This document shows positions 1-5,242 of a DNA stretch of 6,090 nt, piece by piece. The number at the start of each line of letters is the position of its first letter. Positions within the stretch are counted from its first letter, which is position 1. The translations under genes and the position numbers were made by a program. This stretch comes from Anaerolineae bacterium (lineage in GTDB: Bacteria; Chloroflexota; Anaerolineae; Aggregatilineales; Phototrophicaceae): assembly GCA_019912905.1 (NCBI GenBank), contig JAIOHO010000365.1, positions 1-6,090 on the forward strand. Reading direction: 5' to 3'. The notes beneath the pieces are model-generated. The model saw only the letters and a list, made by a program, of their open reading frames with translations, had not been told where the DNA came from and ran no database searches.

Positions 1-1624
1 GCAGGTCATTGGTTTCGATGCCATCGGCGCTCAGGCGGTCGCGCGCTTCCTGTACCGCCGGATCATTCGAGCCGAAGCTGACGATACCGATGGTTTTGTG
101 CGCGTCGCGGTCGATCACCGGCGCGGGCAGGTTCTGACGCACGGTTTCGATCTTCCGGTGCAGCCGGTCCATATTGTGCAGCCAGTCGTCAGAGCGTTCG
201 CTGTAGACAGCGTATTCATTGTGCCCGGTGCCGCGTGTGAAGTAGGCTGCCCGCGGGTGGTCCGTCCCGGGCAGCGTGCGATAGGGAACCCCATCGCCAT
301 CATAATCTTTATAACGTCCCCATTCGCCTTTCTCGGCGAAGAAGTCTTCCAGGGCGATCTTGTCGAGCACCTTGCCCCGGTTAATGGGTTGGTCGGGATA
401 CTGGAACGGTTCGGCCATCCAGTTATTCATGCCGATGTCCAGGTCGCTCAATACGAACACCGGCGTCTGGTAACCTTCAGCGAATTCGAAGGCCTTCCAG
501 CCAAATTCGAAACATTCTTCCGGGTTGGACGGCAGCAAAATCACTTGGCGGCTGTCGCCGTGGCACAGGAAGTAGGTGAACAGAATATCGCCCTGGCTGG
601 TGCGGGTCGGCAGTCCGGTGCTCGGCCCCATGCGGGTAATATCCCAGACCACGATCGGAATTTCGGCATAATAGGCCAGACCTGCGAACTCGGCCATGAG
701 GCTGATGCCCGGGCCGCTGGTGGCCGTCATCGCCCGTGCGCCAGCCCAACCTGCGCCGACGATCATGCCGATAGCAGCGATTTCGTCCTCGGCCTGGATG
801 ACGGCAACCGTCTCCTTACCATTTTCCGGGTCACGACGCAGATACTGATAGCCCAGTACGTTGTCGATGACGCTGGTGGAGGGGGTAATCGGGTACCAGG
901 CTGCGACCGACAGGCCGCCGTACAGCGCGCCGAGCGCCGCGGCTTCGTTGCCCGTAATGATAATCTTGCCCTCGGTCAGGTTCATCGGCTCAAACTGGTA
1001 GGGATCTTTTTTGGTCAGGTTTTCAGCGGACCAGTTGAACGCCGCTTCGATAATCTGATAGTTCATCTGGACCGGCTTCGGCTTGCCGCCAAAGTTATCC
1101 ATCAGCGCGTCGTTCAGGTATTGAAGCGGGATGCCAAACATCTGGGCGACCACGCCCACATAAACCATATTGCCAACCTGTTCGCGCCGTTCGCTAGGGA
1201 TTTCGAACTGCTTGATTGTGTCGCGCACCGGGATTTCATAGTAAATAATGTCGTCGCGGCTCTGGCCCCATTTCCATTCTGCCGGCAGGATGCACACCCC
1301 GCCCGCCGGTAAATTCTGAATGTCTTCGGCGGCAGTCATCTCGTTCATGGCGATGGCGATTTCGGTGGTGTCGCGGCGCGCCGTATAACCATCTTTGCTG
1401 ACACGGATGGTATACCAGGTAGGCAGCCCCTTAATGTTTGATGGGAACAGGTTCTTGCCATTCACCGGGATGCCCATTTTGAATAGCGCCTGCACGATGA
1501 TGCTGTTCGACGTCTGGCTGCCGGAACCGTTCTTGGTGGCGACCATAAAGGCAAAGTCGTTGATCTGCTTGCCGCCCGGCGCGGCTTGCGGCTGCGTATC
1601 CTGCTGGACCTGTGCAATATCCAT
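1..1624 (-). CDS. korA: 2-oxoacid:ferredoxin oxidoreductase, fused gamma-alpha subunit (KorA type), 3' end cut by the window
   Basis: The protein oxidatively decarboxylates a 2-oxoacid (2-oxoglutarate is the usual substrate of this form) to the acyl-CoA, passing electrons to ferredoxin in the cytoplasm together with a TPP-binding beta subunit. I read 541 codons from the ATG at 1624. Residues about 24-200 form the gamma domain (GSGSQTSN at 33-40, PSNIKG at 61-66). From about 220 comes the alpha pyrimidine-binding domain, with YPITPSTS at 244-251, ATSGPG at 301-306, GPSTGLPTRTSQGD at 333-346 and RGTGHNE at 464-470. Fused subunits of this family run to roughly 560-650 residues, so only the C-terminus is missing. 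The start is firm because an in-frame TAG lies three codons upstream. The partner beta gene (korB) is expected beyond position 1 but is not seen. Substrate choice (2-oxoglutarate versus pyruvate or branched 2-oxoacids) cannot be settled from this subunit. A GntR regulator lies 118 bp upstream in the same orientation. Confidence 0.9.
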   Translation of the reverse strand, partial: MDIAQVQQDTQPQAAPGGKQINDFAFMVATKNGSGSQTSNSIIVQALFKMGIPVNGKNLFPSNIKGLPTWYTIRVSKDGYTARRDTTEIAIAMNEMTAAEDIQNLPAGGVCILPAEWKWGQSRDDIIYYEIPVRDTIKQFEIPSERREQVGNMVYVGVVAQMFGIPLQYLNDALMDNFGGKPKPVQMNYQIIEAAFNWSAENLTKKDPYQFEPMNLTEGKIIITGNEAAALGALYGGLSVAAWYPITPSTSVIDNVLGYQYLRRDPENGKETVAVIQAEDEIAAIGMIVGAGWAGARAMTATSGPGISLMAEFAGLAYYAEIPIVVWDITRMGPSTGLPTRTSQGDILFTYFLCHGDSRQVILLPSNPEECFEFGWKAFEFAEGYQTPVFVLSDLDIGMNNWMAEPFQYPDQPINRGKVLDKIALEDFFAEKGEWGRYKDYDGDGVPYRTLPGTDHPRAAYFTRGTGHNEYAVYSERSDDWLHNMDRLHRKIETVRQNLPAPVIDRDAHKTIGIVSFGSNDPAVQEARDRLSADGIETNDL

Positions 1625-1656
1625 GATTCTCTACGCGATGAGTCGCGTGTCTCCTT
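1625..1656 (-). promoter_or_regulatory. korA leader: Shine-Dalgarno separated from ATG by a small hairpin
   Basis: On the minus strand the sequence AAGGAG (1656-1651) is the only good Shine-Dalgarno match before korA, but it lies 26 nt from the ATG. A perfect 6-bp inverted repeat, ACGCGA-CUCA-UCGCGU, occupies 1648-1633 inside this gap. Folding it leaves an effective spacer of about 10 nt, close to normal. The repeat and the distances are seen directly; the functional reading is inference. Confidence 0.5.
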
Positions 1657-1742
1657 TCTTACTGATCGTGGTCCTTGCGAAATACCGTGGATTTATGATG
1701 GGAACTCCTAAATAAATCACTCCTTCATAATCAGTTTTTGGG

Positions 1743-2480
1743 TCAGGGCTTGCTCATGTCACGCATGCGGGGCTGATAGCGCAGAAGCTGCGTGTGCTCG
1801 ATGTAAAGCTGCTGCGCACCGGCAATATCGTCTGCGCAGATGGCGTCGAGGATGCGCCCGTGATATTCCCAGACCCGCTGGAGGTAGTCATAATCCGAGT
1901 AGCGATTCAATTCGACGGCTTCGTAGGCATCCCAGTAGGCTTCGAGAAGGCCAACCACGAAGGGATTATTCAGGCGGCGGAAGATAATCATGTGGAACTG
2001 GCGATGTTCGACGGTGGGGATCTGAATCCACTGGTTGTTCAGCTTCCAGCGGGCCTGTTCGACACAGGCTTTCAGCTCGTCTTTGTCTTCAGGCGTGAGC
2101 AGGGCACAGGCTTCATTCCAGAAGGCAATTTCGATGTGTTTGCGCAGCTCACTGAACAGTTCGAAGTGACCGAGGTCTTTTGCCAACGCGCAGAACAGGC
2201 TCAGGCGCACAGCAGGTGTGAAGCTGTATTCCTTCAGGCGCATCCCGGTCTTGGAGCGCACTTCGACCAAACCGAGCGCGCGTGCGACTTCGAGTTGCTC
2301 ACGGATCTTGCTGGTGCTCAGGCCGAGCAGGTCGTCGCTTTGAAGTTCGGAAATGGTCGGGAGTCGATCGCCGGGTTCATAATCGCCGTTGGCAATGAAG
2401 TTCAGAAGCTCGGACTCTAGGTCAATATGAGGCATCGGGAGCATCACTTTGGTTTCAATCATCGTATTTATCATATTCAT
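1743..2480 (-). CDS. GntR-family transcriptional regulator with FCD effector domain
   Basis: This is a DNA-binding regulator of the FadR/FCD branch of GntR, 245 residues, a usual length. The winged helix-turn-helix spans about residues 20-85 (GDRLPTISELQ at 37-47, then SKIREQLEVARALGLVEV). The helical FCD domain spans about 100-235. Three of the usual FCD metal-ligand positions hold histidine (H163 in QFH, H207 in EYHGRI, H229 in IEHTQ). The position four residues before H163, normally Asp, is H159. The start is uncertain: ATGs at 2480, 2474, 2462, 2444 and 2435 are all in frame and none has a clear Shine-Dalgarno. I give the 2480 ATG because it lies about 20 nt downstream of the predicted transcription start, but the fold would be intact from 2435. 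It lies upstream of korA in the same direction, so control of korA, itself, or both is plausible. The ligand is unknown; FCD regulators often sense small organic acids. Confidence 0.88.
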   Translation of the reverse strand: MNMINTMIETKVMLPMPHIDLESELLNFIANGDYEPGDRLPTISELQSDDLLGLSTSKIREQLEVARALGLVEVRSKTGMRLKEYSFTPAVRLSLFCALAKDLGHFELFSELRKHIEIAFWNEACALLTPEDKDELKACVEQARWKLNNQWIQIPTVEHRQFHMIIFRRLNNPFVVGLLEAYWDAYEAVELNRYSDYDYLQRVWEYHGRILDAICADDIAGAQQLYIEHTQLLRYQPRMRDMSKP

Positions 2481-2482
2481 AC

Positions 2483-2500
2483 GATTAATCAGATTGATCT
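2483..2500. promoter_or_regulatory. possible operator: imperfect 9-bp tandem repeat at the GntR transcription start
   Basis: The plus strand reads GATTAATCA at 2483-2491 and then GATTGATCT at 2492-2500, seven of nine positions identical. The first copy contains the perfect palindrome GATTAATC. The pair covers the predicted transcription start and the leader of the GntR gene, where a repressor would block transcription. FCD regulators often control their own genes, but no known site is matched, so this is only a candidate. Confidence 0.25.
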
Positions 2501-2505
2501 ATTCC

Positions 2506-2535
2506 ATTGTAGCACAGGACACCAGTGAATGTCCA
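2506..2535 (-). promoter_or_regulatory. sigma-70-like promoter of the GntR gene
   Basis: On the minus strand TGGACA (2535-2530, five of six matches to TTGACA) is followed after 18 bp by TACAAT (2511-2506, five of six). A TG one base upstream of the -10 gives the extended -10 TGCTACAAT. The expected start of transcription is near 2499, about 20 nt before the first candidate ATG. The -35 begins only 7 bp past the stop codon of the upstream kinase gene, leaving no room for a terminator, so read-through from that gene is possible as well. Confidence 0.65.
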
Positions 2536-2542
2536 CAAAGGT

Positions 2543-3175
2543 TTAGCCAATATTTATGGTCAATTTCGCTTCGATCTGCTGCTTGATGCGGCTGACATCC
2601 TCAGGATGGCTGCAAAAGTCGATCTGGTCCATGGGAATGCGCAGCACAGGGCAGATTGTCCAGTGGTCGATCCAGCGGTCATAGAGGGTATTGAGCCGCG
2701 CGATGTAGTCCGGGGAGATGCTGCGTTCATAATCTCGCCCGCGCTGGTGGATGTGTTGAAGGAGGACCTCGACGCTGGCCTGCAAGTACACAATCAGGTC
2801 GGGTGGGGGCAGAAATGCGCTGACCGCCTGATAGAGCCGCCGGTAGGCATCGTAATCCCGTTCGGACATCTGTCCCTGCTCGTACAGGTTGCGCGCGAAA
2901 ATCTCGGCGTCCTCGTACACCGTGCGATCCTGTACGACGCTGCCCGGATGATCGAGCAGTTGGCGATGCTGTTCGAGACGTTTGCCAAGAAAAAAGACCT
3001 GAGAGTGAAAGCTCCAACGCGGCATATCGGTGTAAAAATCGGCAAGATACGGATTCTCGGTGTTGGCTTCGTAAAAAGGCTGCCAGCCGAACGCCTCGGC
3101 GAGTTTGCCGGTAAGCGTGCTCTTGCCTGCGCCGATGTTCCCGGCGATGGCGATGAGGTGTCTAGGACGATCCAT
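2543..3175 (-). CDS. deoxynucleoside kinase (deoxyadenosine/deoxyguanosine kinase type)
   Basis: This cytoplasmic salvage enzyme transfers a phosphate from a nucleoside triphosphate to the 5'-hydroxyl of a deoxynucleoside. It has 210 residues, normal for the bacterial dAK/dGK family. Visible motifs are the P-loop GNIGAGKST at 12-20, the substrate-side YEANTENPYLADFY at 35-48 with candidate catalytic acid E36, QDRTVYEDAEIF at 82-93 containing the family DR motif, and an arginine-rich LID region RGRDYERSI at 145-153. I chose the ATG at 3175 because AGGGAG sits 7 nt upstream. A GTG at 3199 is in frame and overlaps the lipoprotein stop as GTGA, but it has no Shine-Dalgarno and would add eight residues ahead of the fold. 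The gene follows the lipoprotein gene by 20 bp and is probably cotranscribed with it. Whether it prefers dA, dG or dC cannot be read from motifs alone. Confidence 0.9.
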   Translation of the reverse strand: MDRPRHLIAIAGNIGAGKSTLTGKLAEAFGWQPFYEANTENPYLADFYTDMPRWSFHSQVFFLGKRLEQHRQLLDHPGSVVQDRTVYEDAEIFARNLYEQGQMSERDYDAYRRLYQAVSAFLPPPDLIVYLQASVEVLLQHIHQRGRDYERSISPDYIARLNTLYDRWIDHWTICPVLRIPMDQIDFCSHPEDVSRIKQQIEAKLTINIG

Positions 3176-3182
3176 GTGTGTG

Positions 3183-3188
3183 CTCCCT
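3183..3188 (-). promoter_or_regulatory. Shine-Dalgarno deciding the deoxynucleoside kinase start
   Basis: Minus-strand AGGGAG lies 7 nt before the ATG at 3175. This supports that start over the in-frame GTG at 3199, which overlaps the upstream stop codon. Confidence 0.7.
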
Positions 3189-3195
3189 GCTGCGT

Positions 3196-3918
3196 TCACC
3201 CGGCTGCGGCATCAATCATAATCCGCACTGATGCCAGGGTGATGCTGCCTTCATCCAATGGGTTGTAAGGCTTGATCTGTAGCGTTGCCGGACCGGTATA
3301 CCTTTCGGTGCTGATCTCAGCGGCCCAGGGCATTTCATCCAGGCGATAAGGATTACCGGCGGCGATGACCTGACGGCTGATTTCCTGGTCGTTGTCGGCA
3401 GTCAATTGCAGCAGAATCTGATCGGATTCGATGCCCGAGGAAATGCCGTTCACCTGCAATATTTCACCCCCAACCGTCGATTCGTCGGCAGGTTGGTCGA
3501 TCCGCCCGAACGAACCGGCAGGGCGATATTCGAGACCTGCCAGTGCGATGGTCCGCTGTGCATAGTCACCTCCAACTCCAGACTCCAGGGGGCGTGCGGT
3601 GATCGTGACCTCCAACGGTTCGCCGGTATAGTCCTGGCGCAGTTCGAAGCTCCAGGGTCCGGCAGCGCCGCGAACAATCGTACTCGAAATTACCTTGCCG
3701 TCCGGGTCGATCAACGACAGTGCAAAGGCATCGCCAGGCAAATCGACGCCGGTTCCGCTGATCATGATGAGTTCCGAATAAATCACGGCCCCTGCTGGGG
3801 GCGTCAGAATGTTCACCTGTTCGGTCAGCAGCAATGCCTGAGGCGTCGCAGTGGGCGCAGGCGCGGCAGGGCGGCAGGCAGTGAAAATCAACAGCATGAG
3901 GACGAGGCAGGCACGCAT
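3196..3918 (-). CDS. predicted secreted lipoprotein with two Ig-like (possibly Gmad2-like) repeats
   Basis: I do not recognise a named gene. From the ATG at 3918 the product has 240 residues: Arg2, a short hydrophobic stretch (4-14), FTAC with the candidate lipidated cysteine C15, then a Pro/Ala/Thr-rich linker (16-27). Two related beta-rich segments follow, about 34-130 and 137-236. Each has an I-x-x-P opening, a later V/I-x-G, a run of alternating hydrophobic residues, a PW pair (P88-W89; P197-W198) and YTG (97-99; 207-209), suggesting an internal duplication of an immunoglobulin-like domain. Gmad2-type domains look similar, but this is a resemblance, not a match. The reading frame continues upstream to 3984, but a promoter (3984-3956) lies in that extension, so I reject the longer form. 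The lipobox has Phe at -3 where Leu is usual, so lipidation is likely but not certain. The role is unknown; an outer-surface or cell-wall location is inferred. Confidence 0.75.
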   Translation of the reverse strand: MRACLVLMLLIFTACRPAAPAPTATPQALLLTEQVNILTPPAGAVIYSELIMISGTGVDLPGDAFALSLIDPDGKVISSTIVRGAAGPWSFELRQDYTGEPLEVTITARPLESGVGGDYAQRTIALAGLEYRPAGSFGRIDQPADESTVGGEILQVNGISSGIESDQILLQLTADNDQEISRQVIAAGNPYRLDEMPWAAEISTERYTGPATLQIKPYNPLDEGSITLASVRIMIDAAAG

Positions 3919-3955
3919 CAATGGACCTGTAGCTGGCAGGTGTGGTATTGCCCGT

Positions 3956-3984
3956 ATTATCGAACACCTGTGCCGAACGAACAA
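3956..3984 (-). promoter_or_regulatory. candidate promoter of the lipoprotein-kinase pair
   Basis: Minus-strand TTGTTC (3984-3979) is separated by 17 bp from GATAAT (3961-3956, five of six matches to TATAAT). The -35 is weak (three of six). Transcription would begin near 3949, about 30 nt before the ATG at 3918, which fits the chosen start. Confidence 0.45.
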
Positions 3985-4095
3985 GGGCTGATCTGGATCG
4001 GCATCGGGATTTCCATGCTTTCAGGAGGAATGTCAGATGCCGTAATCAGGCGTAATAATCTTATGGAAACGGCAAGCATCTGTGCGGAAGGTTCA

Positions 4096-4104
4096 TGCTA
4101 GAAT
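4096..4104 (+). promoter_or_regulatory. extended -10 promoter of the small helical-protein gene
   Basis: TGCTAGAAT is a full extended -10 element (TG, one base, TAGAAT at 4099-4104). No -35 is recognisable, which is usual for extended -10 promoters. Transcription would start near 4111, about 20 nt before the ATG at 4133. The element overlaps the in-frame ATG at 4103, ruling that out as a start from this promoter. Confidence 0.55.
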
Positions 4105-4132
4105 GAAAAAAAGAGAGAGGGTAAGCAAGCCT

Positions 4133-4363
4133 ATGAGTGATGTGGAAAACCTGCTCGAAGCACTCGACGAAATGCCGCTGCATCAGCTTGAGCAGCTCAA
4201 CCGGCTGCTGGAAGCATTCCATCGTTATCTGCCGCGTGATTCCAGCGCAGCAGGCCAGCCGGAACCGCGTGCCACAATCATCAGCCGGGCGGTCGCAAAA
4301 TTACGGGCAGGGATGACCGATGCCGAACTGGATCGGTTGATTTTCGAATTAAAGATGCACTAA
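4133..4363 (+). CDS. small helical protein of unknown function
   Basis: I do not recognise the family. The 76-residue product is soluble and acidic at the front, with two predicted helical blocks: residues 3-33, with leucines or other hydrophobics at regular spacing (L7, L8, L11, L16, L19, L22, L25, L26), and 48-73, containing MTDAELDRLIFEL. A Pro/Ser/Ala-rich linker (34-46) joins them. There is no signal peptide and no cysteine. A helical hairpin or a small protein-binding adaptor would fit. The ATG at 4133 follows a purine-rich GAGAGAGGG whose end is about 11 nt away, a slightly long spacer. The frame is open upstream to a GTG at 4082, but the promoter at 4096-4104 excludes that start. It is the only plus-strand gene here and converges on the pseudouridine synthase gene, the two stop codons overlapping. 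A toxin-antitoxin role was considered, but no partner is present. Confidence 0.7.
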   Translation: MSDVENLLEALDEMPLHQLEQLNRLLEAFHRYLPRDSSAAGQPEPRATIISRAVAKLRAGMTDAELDRLIFELKMH

Positions 4364-4983
4364 CCTGGGCGGCGCTGGACACTGCGCCAGAGGGCATCGG
4401 CGGCCTGTTCGTCAAGCATCTGCCATCCGCCTGGCTCCAGCCCCTCCAGTGTGATCGGCCCGATTGCCCAGCGGACCAGTCGCAGCGTGGGATGGCCCAC
4501 CACAGCGGTCATGCGGCGCACCTGGCGATTGCGGCCCTCGGTCAAAGTCAGTTCCAGCCAGCAGTCCGGGACGTTCTTGCGAAAGCGAATGGGAACCGGA
4601 CGTTCTGGAATGTCTGGTGGTGAATCCAATAGTCGAACCTGAGCGGGCCGTGTGCGCCCGCCTTTGATTTCTACTCCGCGCCGTAGTTGGTCCAACGCCT
4701 GCTCATCCGGTATCCGCTCGACCTGCACCCAGTAAGTGCGGGGATGCTCAAATTTCGGTTCGGTCAACCGGTGGTTGAGGCGGGTGTCGTCCGTCAGCAG
4801 CAGCAGCCCTTCGCTGTCCATGTCCAGCCGACCCGCAGCGTAAATATCCGGCAGGTCGATGTAGTCGGCCAGGGTCGGACGGCCTTCTTCATCCGTAAAT
4901 TTTGTCAGCACGCCGTAGGGCTTCCAGAAGCGAATGACGCGCCGGGTAGCGGGAAAAGGCAGTGGATGATCAGGCATGGTCAT
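4360..4983 (-). CDS. rluE: 23S rRNA pseudouridine synthase, RsuA family, RluE-like
   Basis: The enzyme isomerises one uridine in rRNA to pseudouridine. E. coli RluE acts on U2457 of 23S rRNA. With the ATG at 4983 it has 207 residues, near the length of E. coli RluE, and lacks the N-terminal S4 domain of RsuA and RluB. It opens with FWKPYGVLTKFTDEEGRPTL (19-38), the closest match to RluE. The catalytic motif is GRLDMDSEGLLLLTDD (51-66) with catalytic D54, and the late family motif EGRNRQVRRM is at 149-158. The frame is open up to 5097, but that lies deep in the upstream gene. ATG codons at 4983 and 4977 both overlap the end of the DHp gene (stop at 4972-4970), so translational coupling is likely since no good Shine-Dalgarno is seen. 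The exact target uridine is inferred from family likeness. Confidence 0.88.
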   Translation of the reverse strand: MTMPDHPLPFPATRRVIRFWKPYGVLTKFTDEEGRPTLADYIDLPDIYAAGRLDMDSEGLLLLTDDTRLNHRLTEPKFEHPRTYWVQVERIPDEQALDQLRRGVEIKGGRTRPAQVRLLDSPPDIPERPVPIRFRKNVPDCWLELTLTEGRNRQVRRMTAVVGHPTLRLVRWAIGPITLEGLEPGGWQMLDEQAADALWRSVQRRPG

Positions 4984-5242
4984 CGGGAAGGTGGCTTCGC
5001 CGCGAGCGGTCCTGTTCCAACACAGCCTCCAGGATGAGTTCCATGTTATGAGCTGCCCGGTGCAGGATTTGCCCAAGTTCACGAATTTGCTCGGCATTCG
5101 TTTGCTCGGTGCTCAGCAGCCTGGTCGCAGAAATGAGGCCGGTGAGCGGACCGCGCAGGTCGTGGACCAGCAACCGGATCAATTCCTCGTCCGGGGCTTC
5201 TTGAAAACGCTGCTGCCACTCCTCACGGGTTCGGTCAGGCAT
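4970..5242 (-). CDS. free-standing histidine-kinase phosphoacceptor (HisKA/DHp) domain protein
   Basis: The 90-residue product carries a HisKA-type H-box, LLVHDLRGPLTGLISATRL (24-42), with phosphoacceptor candidate H27, neighbouring D28 and conserved P32. A second helix follows (51-76, IRELGQILHRAAHNMELILE), so the two helices of a dimerising DHp hairpin are both present. No HATPase_c domain follows: the frame ends at 4970 and the next gene is rluE. No sensor or membrane segment precedes it. It therefore cannot phosphorylate itself in the usual way. It could be a phosphotransfer protein served by another kinase, a dimerisation partner, or a decayed kinase. Its ATG directly abuts the dehydratase stop (TAGATG), and its 3' end overlaps the rluE start, so the three genes are probably translated as a coupled unit. 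The short charged N-terminus and tail look intact rather than frayed. Confidence 0.72.
   Translation of the reverse strand: MPDRTREEWQQRFQEAPDEELIRLLVHDLRGPLTGLISATRLLSTEQTNAEQIRELGQILHRAAHNMELILEAVLEQDRSRRSHLPDDHA

Noticed and set aside
98..1312. A 404-codon open frame on the plus strand
   Set aside because: It lies wholly antisense to korA, whose product has clear family motifs. Long antisense frames are expected in GC-rich coding DNA, and its translation shows no recognisable domain.
2516..2534. Inverted repeat GGACA-8 nt-TGTCC within the GntR promoter as an operator
   Set aside because: The arms are only 5 bp and one of them is largely the -35 element, so chance is the simpler explanation.
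3176..3199. GTG start of the kinase overlapping the lipoprotein stop (GTGA)
   Set aside because: It has no Shine-Dalgarno, whereas the ATG at 3175 has AGGGAG at ideal spacing. Coupling through GTGA remains possible but less likely.
3919..3984. Longer N-terminus of the lipoprotein from 3984
   Set aside because: The extension overlaps a TTGTTC-17-GATAAT promoter and would place about 22 charged and polar residues before the signal peptide.
1794..4101. Plus-strand open frames at 1794-2420, 2525-3268 and 3406-4101
   Set aside because: Each is the shadow of a well-supported minus-strand gene (regulator, kinase, lipoprotein) and resembles no protein family.
4371..4388. Hairpin GGCGC-8 nt-GCGCC as a terminator for the small plus-strand gene
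   Set aside because: The stem is only 5 bp, has no following T tract, and lies within the rluE coding sequence.
4984..5097. Longer N-terminus of the pseudouridine synthase from 5097
   Set aside because: It would lie in the second half of the DHp gene in another frame, and the RluE fold begins after the ATG at 4983.
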